Of a stretch of 64,000 nucleotides of DNA, positions 45,242 through 54,670 are shown one piece after another. Location of the stretch: contig JBKJRC010000009.1 of the NCBI GenBank assembly GCA_046594915.1, positions 82,006 through 146,005 of the forward strand, written 5' to 3'. This DNA is from Methylotenera_A sp046594915 (GTDB lineage Bacteria > Pseudomonadota > Gammaproteobacteria > Burkholderiales > Methylophilaceae). Made by a program: the position numbers and the translations under genes. Positions within the stretch are counted from its first letter, which is position 1. Each line of letters starts with the position of its first letter. The notes below the pieces were generated by a model. It did not search any database. It was not told where the DNA came from and worked only from the letters and a program-made list of their open reading frames with translations.

Positions 45242-47086
45242 TCAGGCTTTGTAAATCTGGCCGATTGAAAGATTAGTTACTTTACGGCGATAACCATAAA
45301 TCAGATTCACAATGGCGCGTGACACTAATACTGCACTGAACATTGAGGTGAGAATACCTAAAACGTGCACTACGGCAAAGCCTTTAATCGGGCCTGTACC
45401 AAACATAAACAGCGCTAAACCAGCGATTAATGTGGTGACGTTTGAGTCTAGAATCGTATCAAAAGCTCTGTCGTAACCCGCATGAATACTGGCTTGTGGC
45501 GTGTTACCATTGCGCAGTTCTTCGCGAATCCGTTCGTTAATCAATACGTTGGCATCAATCGCCATACCGAGTGCCAGTGCAATCGCAGCCAAGCCTGGCA
45601 AGGTAAGTGTGGCTTGTAACATGGAAAGTAATGCGACTAACAAGAGCAAGTTAATGCCTAAAGCAAGCACAGATACGCCACCAAAAACCATGTAGTAAAT
45701 CATCATCATCACAGCAATCGCGGCAAAGCCCCAAAGTGTTGAATGCACACCACGTTTGATATTTTCTTCACCCATGCTTGGGCCAACGGTGCGCTCTTCA
45801 ATAATTTCCATTGGCGCGGCCAGCGCACCAGCACGTAATAGTAGCGCGATATCCGTCGCTTCTTGTGTATTGTCCATGCCAGAGATCTGCACACGTCCAC
45901 CACCGATTTCTTCGTTAATGACGGGCGCGGTAATCACTTCGGTATTGCCTTTTTCAATCAGCAGAATCGCCATGCGTTTGCCCACATTATCACGCGTCAC
46001 ATTTCTAAAAATACCCGCACCGCGACCATCCAAAGTCACGTTCACAATGGAGCCGCCAGTTTGATTGTTAACGCCTGGCCCAGCATCGGTGATGCGGTCG
46101 CCCGTTAATACCACATTCTTTTTAACTAAAATAGGATTGCCTGAGCGATCCATATACACTTCATCACCAAACGGCACTTGGCCTTTGACAGCCGCTTCTA
46201 ATGTAGCAATATCTTTTTTGTCTTCGTCCACCATACGAATTTCCAGCGTGGCGGTGCGACCTAAAATCTCTTTCGCTTTGGCGGTATCTTGCACGCCTGG
46301 CAATTGCACCACAATGCGGTCAAAACCTTGTTGCTGAACGATAGGTTCGGCTACGCCCAGTTCGTTAATGCGGTTATGCAAGGTTTGCAGATTCTGTTTG
46401 AGCGCAAACTCTTGAATTTTGCGTTTAGCAGCTTCACCAATACTAGCGGTTAATACTTGTTCTTTACCATCGGTGGAATCGTTAAACGTTAAATCGGGAT
46501 AATCCTTACTTAACACTTTGCGTGCGGCTTCCAGCTCTGTTTTGTTGCTAAAACGCACCAACACTTTTTGACCTTCGCGCGAAATACCAAAATAATTCAC
46601 TTTTTCGCGGCGTAACGCAGTGCGGAAATCGCCAACATTGCTTTCAGCTGATTTATCCAACGCCGCTTTCATATCCACTTGCAACAGAAAATGCACGCCA
46701 CCACGCAAATCCAAACCCAAATACATCGGTTTTGCACCAATGCTTAATAACCAGTTTGGCGTTTGCGATAACAAATTTAACGCAACCGTATAATCTTTGC
46801 CTAAATTAGCGATTAACTTATCTTTGGCTTTAATTTGCGCTTCAGGGTCCGCAAAGCGCACTTTCACACCGATTGCGTCCAAGTAAATGCCATTAAATGG
46901 CACGTTGGCTAATTTGAGCGTTGCTTCCACTTTACTCAGTAAAGCCGCATCTGCTTTTAATGAAGATTTAGCAGGGCTAACCTGCACTGCGGGCGATTCA
47001 CCAAAAAAGTTGGGTATGGTGTACAACAAGCCAATTAAAATAACAAAGCCAATTAGAATGTATTTCCAGGTAGGGTAGCGGTTCAT
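45242..47086 (-). CDS. secD: Protein translocase subunit SecD
   Basis: A 614-residue SecD with an N-terminal helix, large periplasmic P1 domain (LDLRGGVHFLLQVDM, LQTLHNRINELGVAEPIVQQQG, GRTATLEIRMVDE) and five C-terminal membrane helices (ALALGMAIDANVLINERIREELRNG, GTGPIKGFAVVHVLGILTSMFSAVLVSR). The length is typical (615). It lies between yajC and secF. Confidence 0.98.
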   Translation of the reverse strand: MNRYPTWKYILIGFVILIGLLYTIPNFFGESPAVQVSPAKSSLKADAALLSKVEATLKLANVPFNGIYLDAIGVKVRFADPEAQIKAKDKLIANLGKDYTVALNLLSQTPNWLLSIGAKPMYLGLDLRGGVHFLLQVDMKAALDKSAESNVGDFRTALRREKVNYFGISREGQKVLVRFSNKTELEAARKVLSKDYPDLTFNDSTDGKEQVLTASIGEAAKRKIQEFALKQNLQTLHNRINELGVAEPIVQQQGFDRIVVQLPGVQDTAKAKEILGRTATLEIRMVDEDKKDIATLEAAVKGQVPFGDEVYMDRSGNPILVKKNVVLTGDRITDAGPGVNNQTGGSIVNVTLDGRGAGIFRNVTRDNVGKRMAILLIEKGNTEVITAPVINEEIGGGRVQISGMDNTQEATDIALLLRAGALAAPMEIIEERTVGPSMGEENIKRGVHSTLWGFAAIAVMMMIYYMVFGGVSVLALGINLLLLVALLSMLQATLTLPGLAAIALALGMAIDANVLINERIREELRNGNTPQASIHAGYDRAFDTILDSNVTTLIAGLALFMFGTGPIKGFAVVHVLGILTSMFSAVLVSRAIVNLIYGYRRKVTNLSIGQIYKA

Positions 47087-47237
47087 AAATGCGGCTCAAA
47101 AATACTTAAAATGCAGATTAAATTTCTAGCAAATTCAGTTATTAAAATAAAGTGTTAGTTAAAAAAATTTAATGCTTTTATAGGGTTAACTTTTAATCAA
47201 ACAAGCTGGCAAGAGCCAGCTAGCGTTTAAATGTTTG

Positions 47238-47552
47238 TTAAATGCTCTTAATGGTGCCAGGTGGCAACAAAGTCTGCACCGCATGTTTTTGCACATTAAC
47301 CGTAGTATTGGTCGCAATTTCAATGCTGATAAAACTATCGCCCACTTTGGTGATTTTACCGATAACGCCACCTGTGGTCGCCACTTCATCACCCGCTTTT
47401 AAACTATCAATCATGGCTTTTTGCTGTTTTGCCTGCTTCATTTGTGGCCGAATTAACATAAAGTAAAATAAGGCGAAAATAATTAAAATAGGTAAAAAGC
47501 TTAATAAATCGCCACCTGGACCAGGTGCTGCGTGGGCATTGCTAATAAACAT
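47238..47552 (-). CDS. yajC: Preprotein translocase auxiliary subunit YajC
   Basis: A 104-residue single-pass membrane protein. LPILIIFALFYFMLIRPQMKQAKQ and LKAGDEVATTGGVIGKI are typical of YajC, which associates with SecDF. It normally follows tgt directly; here about 1.3 kb containing a glycosyltransferase on the other strand separates them. Confidence 0.97.
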   Translation of the reverse strand: MFISNAHAAPGPGGDLLSFLPILIIFALFYFMLIRPQMKQAKQQKAMIDSLKAGDEVATTGGVIGKITKVGDSFISIEIATNTTVNVQKHAVQTLLPPGTIKSI

Positions 47553-47763
47553 GCGTATTTTCCTAATTAATTGAAGACATAGTTTTTCGAATGCATGATT
47601 TTAACATACACTATCTTCTTAAGAAGATGAATTTAAATATGATGCATGCTAGTGATTTAATTATCTTAAATTATAGGGATACATCGCGCTTAAATTGCAT
47701 ATATATTTTTGCGCTAACATGGTATTTGTGTGATTCGTGGTTAGCGTTTTAGGGGGAGTTGTG

Positions 47764-48843
47764 GTGAGTTTTTTTAGTCGTATAAAAGTGTTTTTTAGAA
47801 GCGTTATGCCTAGATTAAAACGGTCAAGCATAAAGTACAAGCTAAGCAAAGACGCAAAGGCAACTGGCGTAGTAAATGTAATTTATATAGCACATGCTGA
47901 CAAAAAAGTTAGAAGCGGAGGGGATAAGGTTATATACAGGCAATCTGAAGTTATTAATAAACTTAGTCAAGTTGGAGTTAATTCCTCAGTTTTACATGTT
48001 GAAAATACATCCATGCAATTTGATTGGTTTGAGCATCAGGTGAGTTTTAAGAAAAATCTATGTTTTAATCCATATAATGATTTTGCTGTTATACCAGAAA
48101 TTATGGTGATACCTCACGCTAAAATGTTGTCGGATATCGGTGTTCGTTACGCGATATTTGTTCAAGGTGGATACATAATGGATGCTTATTCACACAATTA
48201 TGCTGAGTTAGCATCAGCCTATAAAAACGCATCGCTAATTCTTGCTATTTCTGAGGATACTGCTAAGTGCATAGCAACTGCTTATCCCTGGGCGGCAGAT
48301 AAAATAATCAGAATTTTTTATTCTATTGATGCGAATAAATTTAAATCATCAGAAAATAAGGAAAATTTAATTACTTATATGCCAAGGAAACTGGCTAGAC
48401 ATACTAACTTAATTAAGTTTTTTTTAAATGAAAATTTACCAAAAGATTGGAAATTAAAAGCAATACATGGACTAAATGAAGATGGTGTAATTAAGTTGCT
48501 AGGTAAATCAAAAATATTTCTTTCTTTAAGTGAGTTGGAAGGTTTAGGGTTACCTCCTGTTGAAGCCGCATTATGTGGAAACTATGTCATAGGATACACA
48601 GGAGAAGGTGCAAAAGAATATTGGAAAGCACCAATATTTACTGAAGTTTACAGCGGAGATATTAAAAAATTCGTTAGTGAGATACTCATGAAAATTGAGC
48701 AGCTGAATACCACAGGCTTAGGCGCAGACTTTAATGCTTCAAGATCCGAGTTGGCTAATATGTATTCAGAAACTGCTGAAAAGCAAAGCTTACTAAACTT
48801 TATACATAAAGCGGATAGTGTATTGAATGCAAAAAAACACTAA
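47764..48843 (+). CDS. AT-rich glycosyltransferase (GT4-like) inserted between tgt and yajC
   Basis: A 359-residue glycosyltransferase of GT-B fold. LILAISEDTAKCIATAYPWAADKI gives the acceptor/donor domain junction, and the C-terminal EGLGLPPVEAALCGNYVIGY carries the E-x7-E donor-binding motif of GT4-like enzymes. It would transfer an unidentified sugar to a surface glycan. GGGGGAG six bp before GTG 47764 decides the start. Its composition is visibly more AT-rich than the sec genes, and it is opposite in strand, suggesting horizontal insertion into a conserved operon. Confidence 0.85.
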   Translation: MSFFSRIKVFFRSVMPRLKRSSIKYKLSKDAKATGVVNVIYIAHADKKVRSGGDKVIYRQSEVINKLSQVGVNSSVLHVENTSMQFDWFEHQVSFKKNLCFNPYNDFAVIPEIMVIPHAKMLSDIGVRYAIFVQGGYIMDAYSHNYAELASAYKNASLILAISEDTAKCIATAYPWAADKIIRIFYSIDANKFKSSENKENLITYMPRKLARHTNLIKFFLNENLPKDWKLKAIHGLNEDGVIKLLGKSKIFLSLSELEGLGLPPVEAALCGNYVIGYTGEGAKEYWKAPIFTEVYSGDIKKFVSEILMKIEQLNTTGLGADFNASRSELANMYSETAEKQSLLNFIHKADSVLNAKKH

Positions 48844-48850
48844 ATTCAAG

Positions 48851-49963
48851 TCAAACGATTAACTTTAAAGCATTGCGTTTTTTGAGAAACTCCATTTTGA
48901 AACTTTCAAAACTACCATTTTCAATCGCGCTACGCATGTCTTGCATTAACACTTGATAGTAATGCAAATTATGGATGGTATTTAAACGTGCACCTAAGAT
49001 TTCACCCACTTTATGTAAATGATGTAAATACGCACGGGTAAAGTGGCGGCAGGTGTAGCATGCGCAGTTTTCATCTAACGGTTTAGTATCTTGTTTGTAA
49101 AACGCGTTTTTGATTTTTATATCGCCATATTGCGTAAATAACCAGCCATTGCGCGCGTTGCGGGTTGGCATCACGCAATCAAACATATCCACACCTTGCG
49201 AAACGGCAGCCACTAAATCTTCTGGCGTGCCAACGCCCATCAAATAGCGCGGTTTGTTTTGCGGCATTTTTGGTGCTGTGTGCGCCAAAACGCGCAACAT
49301 ATCCTCTTTGGGTTCGCCAACAGAAAGCCCACCAATCGCAAAACCGTCAAAATCAATATCGACTAAGCCAGTTAGTGAAACATCGCGTAAATCTTCAAAC
49401 ATGCCGCCTTGAATAATGCCGAATAAAGCGTTTGGATTATCTTGATGTGCATCTTTGCTGCGTTTAGCCCAGCGTAAACTTAACTGCATCGATTCGTTCG
49501 CTTCTTTATGGGTGGCGGGGTAGGGCGTGCATTCATCAAAAATCATCACAATATCGCTGTTCAAAACCTTTTGAATGCGCATCGATTCTTCTGGTGTTAA
49601 AAAGCAAGTGTCGCCATTGATGGGCGATTTAAATTTGACGCCTTCTTCTGAAATTTTGCGCATGGCACCTAAACTCCACACCTGAAAGCCGCCAGAGTCG
49701 GTCAGTATTGGTTTATCCCAACCCATAAATTTGTGCAGACCGCCATGTGCGGCAATCACTTCTAAACCTGGACGCAGCCATAAATGAAACGTATTACCCA
49801 GCACGATGTGCGCATCAATTTCGGCGAGTTCTAAAGGCGACATGGCTTTAACCGTGCCATAGGTGCCAACCGGCATAAAAGCAGGGGTTTGTACATCGCC
49901 GTGTGCCAAGTGAACCGTGCCGCGCCGCGCTAAACCATCAGTTTTGTGAAGGGTGAATTGCAT
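48851..49963 (-). CDS. tgt: Queuine tRNA-ribosyltransferase
   Basis: A 370-residue TIM-barrel enzyme exchanging G34 for preQ1 in GUN-anticodon tRNAs. TPAFMPVGTYGTVKAM, ILTDSGGFQVWSLG (nucleophile region), GLSVGEPKEDM and the zinc site CACYTCRHFTRAYLHHL near the C-terminus are present. It works with QueA (13.8 kb). Its 3' end is 7 bp from that of the glycosyltransferase gene. Confidence 0.98.
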   Translation of the reverse strand: MQFTLHKTDGLARRGTVHLAHGDVQTPAFMPVGTYGTVKAMSPLELAEIDAHIVLGNTFHLWLRPGLEVIAAHGGLHKFMGWDKPILTDSGGFQVWSLGAMRKISEEGVKFKSPINGDTCFLTPEESMRIQKVLNSDIVMIFDECTPYPATHKEANESMQLSLRWAKRSKDAHQDNPNALFGIIQGGMFEDLRDVSLTGLVDIDFDGFAIGGLSVGEPKEDMLRVLAHTAPKMPQNKPRYLMGVGTPEDLVAAVSQGVDMFDCVMPTRNARNGWLFTQYGDIKIKNAFYKQDTKPLDENCACYTCRHFTRAYLHHLHKVGEILGARLNTIHNLHYYQVLMQDMRSAIENGSFESFKMEFLKKRNALKLIV

Positions 49964-50138
49964 GTTTTTAACCTAATCTAAACCTAAATTGAAGCGTTAA
50001 TTTTAAGCCGCGATACTAACATAAGCATGATGCCTTAAATACACACGCAATATCCGCAGTAATTGCAGTGGCATAAAAGCCATGCTTTGTTATACTTAAG
50101 TTTATTTTATAAGTTAATTTATTGGCAGGTTAATCATT

Positions 50139-50915
50139 ATGGCAGTCATTAAACCAAGAGCATTACGCAGAGAATCCGACAGTTTGCGCGCGCGCGGCAT
50201 TTATTTACTGCCTAATATGTTTACCTCAGCCGCATTATTTGCGGGATTTTACGCTATTGTGCAGGCCATGAATTTTAACTTTGAGCATTCTGCGATTGCT
50301 ATTTTTATTGCCATGGTGATGGATGGGCTGGATGGCCGTGTGGCGCGTATGACTAATACTACCAGCGCATTTGGGGCGGAATACGACAGTTTATCCGACA
50401 TGGTATCTTTTGGCGTGGCGCCAGCCTTAATTATGTATGTGTGGGCATTAAAGCCGATGGGCAAATTAGGCTGGATAGCCGCGTTTATTTATTGCGCCTG
50501 TGCGGCGTTAAGATTGGCACGTTTTAACACTAAGTTAGAAGACGAACATCAAGATAAACGCTACTTTCAAGGCCTGCCCAGCCCTGCGGCTGCGGCATTA
50601 TTAGCTGGTTTTGTGTGGGTTTCGTACGAATATAATGTGGATGGACGCGAAATATTTTTTGGCGCGATTCAAATTAAATGGCTGGCATGGGGTTTAACGG
50701 TTTTTGCGGCTGGCAGCATGGTAAGCGACCTTAAATTTTACAGTGCAAAAGATGTTAACTTAAAAGAAAGCGTGCCTTTTGTAGCCATTTTAGCGATTGT
50801 AATGGCCTTTGTACTAGTTTCGTACAGTCCGCCAGAAGTGTTATTTACCGTGGTGTTGGTGTACGCGTTATCTGGCTATTATTTGTGGGTAAAATCCAGA
50901 TTAAGTAAAAAGTAA
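50139..50915 (+). CDS. pssA: CDP-diacylglycerol-serine O-phosphatidyltransferase
   Basis: A 258-residue integral membrane enzyme making phosphatidylserine. The CDP-alcohol phosphotransferase motif DGx2ARx8Gx3Dx3D appears as DGLDGRVAR...GAEYDSLSD. LPNMFTSAALFAGFYAIVQA begins the membrane part. pssA before leuA is a known betaproteobacterial arrangement linked to the ilv/leu pathway. No psd gene lies beside it here. Confidence 0.96.
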   Translation: MAVIKPRALRRESDSLRARGIYLLPNMFTSAALFAGFYAIVQAMNFNFEHSAIAIFIAMVMDGLDGRVARMTNTTSAFGAEYDSLSDMVSFGVAPALIMYVWALKPMGKLGWIAAFIYCACAALRLARFNTKLEDEHQDKRYFQGLPSPAAAALLAGFVWVSYEYNVDGREIFFGAIQIKWLAWGLTVFAAGSMVSDLKFYSAKDVNLKESVPFVAILAIVMAFVLVSYSPPEVLFTVVLVYALSGYYLWVKSRLSKK

Positions 50916-50937
50916 AGGTTTAATGCTGTTTAACTGC

Positions 50938-50966
50938 TTGAAAGTTAATCATTAAATCCCTATAAT
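50938..50966 (+). promoter_or_regulatory. Consensus-like sigma70 promoter of the leuA leader
   Basis: TTGAAA (50938-50943), a 17-bp spacer and perfect TATAAT (50961-50966). The predicted start is about 50973, the first base of the leader ORF's ATG, so the leader peptide would be translated from a leaderless message. Confidence 0.8.
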
Positions 50967-50972
50967 ATTTAT

Positions 50973-51095
50973 ATGTTGAATTCATTCACATTTCAAGCAA
51001 CCTTTTTTTACGCAGGCTTATCACTAAGCCAAGCTTTGTTGCGCCCTGCATTTGCGCTACGCCCAGTTACACTGCTGCGCGCCAGCGCACACTAA
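50973..51095 (+). CDS. Leu-rich leader peptide upstream of leuA (40 aa)
   Basis: A 40-codon ORF beginning MLNSFTFQATFFYAG and ending RPVTLLRASAH. Eight of 40 codons are Leu, including TTG-TTG and CTG-CTG pairs, as expected for an attenuation-type leader that senses Leu-tRNA. Its ATG sits at the predicted transcription start of a near-consensus promoter and has no ribosome site. The remaining 131 nt to leuA can form alternative pairings. No database family is recalled; the role is inferred from position and composition. Confidence 0.65.
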   Translation: MLNSFTFQATFFYAGLSLSQALLRPAFALRPVTLLRASAH

Positions 51096-51226
51096 AACCA
51101 CACCCCAAAAATTAAGTTTTTACGCTACTGTATTTCTAGCTGGATAGTTAGAAGGCCAGCAGGTAAAATTATTGCAATTGTATTTTGCGGCATTAATGTG
51201 CGCCGCAACATTAGGAATATAAAATC
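51096..51226 (+). promoter_or_regulatory. leuA leader RNA with alternative hairpins
   Basis: A hairpin TTGCGGC (51185-51191) / GCCGCAA (51202-51208) stands just before the leuA ribosome site AGGA (51213). Its loop carries TGTGCGC (51197-51203), complementary to GCGCACA (51085-51091) at the leader stop codon, so a competing long-range pairing is possible. A second hairpin is GCTGG (51140-51144) / CCAGC (51157-51161). None is followed by a T-run, so control of translation fits better than classical termination. Confidence 0.45.
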
Positions 51227-52780
51227 ATGGAAACAGTGAACAACCCACAAAATCGAATTATTATTTTTGACACCACTTTGCGCGATGGCGAACAAAGTCC
51301 TGGCGCATCAATGACCAAAGAAGAAAAAATCCGTATCGCGCGCCAGCTTGAAAAATTGGGCGTAAACGTAATTGAAGCAGGCTTCGCCGCCGCCAGCCCG
51401 GGCGATTTTGATGCGATTTCTGAAATTGCCAGAATTATTAAAAACTCCACTGTTTGCTCTCTTGCACGTGCCAGCGAAAATGATGTGCGTCGCGCGGGTG
51501 AGGCAATTAAACACGCTGCCAGTGGCCGTATTCATACTTTTATTGCCACCAGCAAAATCCACATGGAAAACAAGTTAAGAATGACCGAAGACCAAGTGGT
51601 GCAACGCGCCGTGCAGGCGGTCAAATGGGCGTTAGAATATACGCCTGATGTGGAATTCTCAGCCGAAGATGCGGTGCGTTCCGACATTGACTTTTTAGTA
51701 CGCGTGTTTGATGCGGTGATTGAAGCGGGTGCTAAAACCATTAATGTGCCCGATACGGTCGGTTATTCAATTCCCGCGCCATGGGGCGAAACCATGGCGA
51801 CCTTGATTAGACGTGTTAAAAATTCAGACCAAGTGGTATGGAGTACGCATTGCCATAATGATTTAGGGATGGCAGTCGCCAATTCATTGGCCGCAGTGAT
51901 GGGCGGTGCGCGCCAAGTGGAATGTACCATCAACGGTTTGGGTGAGCGCGCAGGTAATGCCAGCTTAGAAGAGGTGGTGATGGCGTTGCGCACGCGCAAA
52001 GATATTTTCAATTTAGAAACCAGTATTGACACCACACAAATTGTGCCGACTTCTAAATTGGTTTCGACGATTACCGGTTACCCCGTACAGCCGAATAAGG
52101 CGATTGTGGGCGCGAATGCTTTTGCGCACGAAAGTGGTATTCACCAAGACGGTGTATTAAAACATCGCGAAACCTATGAAATTATGCGTGCAGAAGACGT
52201 GGGCTGGAATGCAAATAAATTAACTTTGGGTAAATTGTCTGGCCGCAATGCCTTTAGAACGCGCTTGAAAGAGTTGGGTATTGAGTTGGAATCGGAAGAT
52301 GCAATTAATGCGGCATTCGCGCGTTTTAAAAATTTGGCGGACAAAAAATCAGAAATTTTTGACGAAGATTTGCACGCATTGGTGAGTGGTGAATTTGTGC
52401 ACGAAGCCAGTGAAAATTACAAATTGGTCTATTTACAAGTCGCTAGCCAAACTGGCGAAGTGCCGCATGCCATCATTACATTATCGGACAACAGTATAGA
52501 AAAGCGTGCCGAAGCAGATGGCGGTGGCCCAGTGGATGCCACATTTAAGGCGATTGAAAGCATGGTGAGTAGCGGGGCCGAACTGCAGCTTTATTCTGTC
52601 AACAACATTACCAGCGGCACCGATGCGCAAGGTGAAGTGACCGTGCGTTTGGCCAAGGGCGGCCGTATTGTAAACGGTCAGGGTGCCGACACGGATATTG
52701 TAGTCGCTTCGGCTAAGGCGTATTTAAATGGCTTGAATAAATTATATTCCAAATTAGAGAAGATGAATCCGCAGGTTTAG
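51227..52780 (+). CDS. leuA: 2-isopropylmalate synthase
   Basis: A 517-residue LeuA committing acetyl-CoA and 2-ketoisovalerate to leucine synthesis. FDTTLRDGEQSPGASM gives the metal-binding Asp and general motif, THCHNDLGMAVANSLAAVMGGARQVECTINGLGERAGNASLEE is the catalytic HxHND region, and the C-terminal Leu-binding regulatory domain (about 395-505) is intact, so feedback inhibition is expected. The ATG at 51227 has AGGA upstream. Confidence 0.98.
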   Translation: METVNNPQNRIIIFDTTLRDGEQSPGASMTKEEKIRIARQLEKLGVNVIEAGFAAASPGDFDAISEIARIIKNSTVCSLARASENDVRRAGEAIKHAASGRIHTFIATSKIHMENKLRMTEDQVVQRAVQAVKWALEYTPDVEFSAEDAVRSDIDFLVRVFDAVIEAGAKTINVPDTVGYSIPAPWGETMATLIRRVKNSDQVVWSTHCHNDLGMAVANSLAAVMGGARQVECTINGLGERAGNASLEEVVMALRTRKDIFNLETSIDTTQIVPTSKLVSTITGYPVQPNKAIVGANAFAHESGIHQDGVLKHRETYEIMRAEDVGWNANKLTLGKLSGRNAFRTRLKELGIELESEDAINAAFARFKNLADKKSEIFDEDLHALVSGEFVHEASENYKLVYLQVASQTGEVPHAIITLSDNSIEKRAEADGGGPVDATFKAIESMVSSGAELQLYSVNNITSGTDAQGEVTVRLAKGGRIVNGQGADTDIVVASAKAYLNGLNKLYSKLEKMNPQV

Positions 52781-52856
52781 TTTTTAAGAACTGCATCTTT
52801 AAGTGGAATTTTTGCATAAAAATGCATATTAACTTGCGCATTAACTTGCGCAAACA

Positions 52857-52891
52857 GGGTTAAGTAAATGGCGATTTTATTTACTTAACCC
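52857..52891. terminator. 13-bp perfect hairpin after leuA
   Basis: GGGTTAAGTAAAT / ATTTACTTAACCC with loop GGCGATTTT, followed by ATTTTATT. It serves leuA and possibly the convergent gene ending at 52955. Confidence 0.75.
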
Positions 52892-52954
52892 ATTTTATTA
52901 AGCGAAATTTTTTTGTAAGGCATGCAGTTTGATCACAACAAGGACTTTAAGTTT

Positions 52955-53632
52955 TCAGTGTAAAGCCAATAACAATGCAGCATACAGCATCATGCTAGCC
53001 CCGAACATTTCCAAGCCTTCTTCTATGGCCACTTCTAGTAGATACCATTTTTTTAATGCATCCACAAGCAAATATTCATAGCTGATTATTTCAAACACAA
53101 CGCCACCTAACAAAAAAAAGAACACGCCTAAAGAAAAAATAATGGACTCTTTACGGTAAAATCGCCAAAAATCGCTTATTTTTTGCCTTGAAGCAATTAA
53201 AAAAGCAACAATTATTGCGACATAAATAGGAATCCACAAACCATGATTATTTTTAAATCTGGGTAGCCATTCGATGGGTATAAATCGAAATGAAAGTTTT
53301 TCATGGATCATAATCGTTTCATCCAAGGATAAAAACATAAAACCTAAACCTATCAGACTTAAAAATGGTAACGAAATATGTTTGAGTGGCGGTATTTTGA
53401 GGGGTTGAATTAATATTAAAACCCCAATAAAAAACAGTTGAATGCTAGAAAACCAGGAAGACAAGGTTAATTCTGCGTCTAAATTGAGGGTGTGGTGCGG
53501 TTTGCCAAAGCTTAATAATATATAGTCCATTATATAAAGCGCCACCAGGCAAATTTCTATAACAACTAATATTTGAAATGCCGATTTGGCATGCTGGGCA
53601 TTAAATTTCAAAGTAAAATTAGAGTTTGGCAT
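52955..53632 (-). CDS. Polytopic membrane protein with conserved acidic motifs
   Basis: A 225-residue protein with about six membrane helices. Two conserved-looking acidic motifs stand out: SLDETIMIHEKL (about 112-123) and VAIEEGLEMFGASMMLYA near the C-terminus, each placing Glu/Asp and His in or beside the membrane, which suggests a metal- or proton-handling site. I do not recognise a named family. An AAAGGA ribosome site supports the start at 53632. Confidence 0.65.
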   Translation of the reverse strand: MPNSNFTLKFNAQHAKSAFQILVVIEICLVALYIMDYILLSFGKPHHTLNLDAELTLSSWFSSIQLFFIGVLILIQPLKIPPLKHISLPFLSLIGLGFMFLSLDETIMIHEKLSFRFIPIEWLPRFKNNHGLWIPIYVAIIVAFLIASRQKISDFWRFYRKESIIFSLGVFFFLLGGVVFEIISYEYLLVDALKKWYLLEVAIEEGLEMFGASMMLYAALLLALH

Positions 53633-53762
53633 GATTATTTTCCTTTTTTTAACCAAAGCATCAACTAGTTACCGTGTTAATCAACATGCCCAATAGTGAA
53701 TAATAGGCTGGTTTGTTTTTACAAACTTCTGCGATTAACTTTTAGGTCGATCAAATTATTTA

Positions 53763-54668
53763 ATGACGATTAAGCATCAAACTTTTCTTATTAGTGCCGC
53801 TCTATTTTGCACCTATTTTATTTGGGGCTCAACTTATTTAGCGATCAAATTTGGTATTGAAAGCTTTCCACCTTTTTTGATGGCAGGTTTACGATTTACG
53901 TTGGCTGGTGCTTTGTTGTATGTGGTGATGCGTTTTTTGGGTGCGCCAAACCCATCAAAGCAGCAGTGGTTAGGCGCTACCATAGTTGGTATTTTGTTAC
54001 CTGCCTTGGGTAACGGCACGGTGTGTTATGTGCAGCAAACGGTATCATCCAGCGTGGCGGCGCTTTCAATTGCCACCGCGCCGATTTGGATGGCGATTTT
54101 TTCATCCATTTGGGGGCATAAAATCACGCGCCAAGAATGGCTGGGCATTGCGATTGGTTTGATCGGGATTGTGCTGCTAAATGTTGGCGGTACTTTTAAT
54201 ATTATCGATGTAAGTTCAGGCAACGGGCCTAGCGGAATGCTTAGCGCATTTTTATTGATTTTTGCAGCGGCTACTTGGTCATTCGGCTCAGTTTGGGGCA
54301 AGCATTTGAGCATGCCAACAGGGTTGATGGCGCCCGCCTGTCAAATGTTGACAGGCGGTATTGCCTTATTGATTTTTAGTGCGTTGCAAGGTGAACAATA
54401 CCCCGATGTGATTAGTGTAAAATCCTGGGGCGCGATGCTGTTTTTAATTGTATTGGGCTCGCTGGTTGCGTACAGTGCTTACCAATATTTGCTTAAAACA
54501 GTGCGGCCGCTGGTGGCTAGCAGCAATACGTTTGTTAACCCAGTTGTGGCGTTTGTTTTAGGTATATGGCTGGCAAACGAGCATGTCACGCCAATTGAAT
54601 ATACCGCGCTGGCGGTAATTTTAGTTGGCGTATTTTTAGTATTAACCGCAGAAAATAAAGAAATTTGA
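53763..54668 (+). CDS. EamA/DMT-superfamily transporter (RhaT/YedA-like)
   Basis: A 301-residue ten-helix drug/metabolite transporter made of two EamA repeats. WGSTYLAIKFGIESFPPFLMAGLRF in the first and AYSAYQYLLKTVRPLVASSNTFVNPVVAFVLG in the second are typical of the YedA subgroup. The substrate is unknown. It overlaps the next gene's upstream region and is probably co-transcribed with it. Confidence 0.92.
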   Translation: MTIKHQTFLISAALFCTYFIWGSTYLAIKFGIESFPPFLMAGLRFTLAGALLYVVMRFLGAPNPSKQQWLGATIVGILLPALGNGTVCYVQQTVSSSVAALSIATAPIWMAIFSSIWGHKITRQEWLGIAIGLIGIVLLNVGGTFNIIDVSSGNGPSGMLSAFLLIFAAATWSFGSVWGKHLSMPTGLMAPACQMLTGGIALLIFSALQGEQYPDVISVKSWGAMLFLIVLGSLVAYSAYQYLLKTVRPLVASSNTFVNPVVAFVLGIWLANEHVTPIEYTALAVILVGVFLVLTAENKEI

Positions 54669-54670
54669 AT

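Noticed and set aside
51185..51208. Rho-independent attenuator before leuA
   Set aside because: The GC hairpin is followed by a ribosome site rather than a T-run, so a terminator is not supported.
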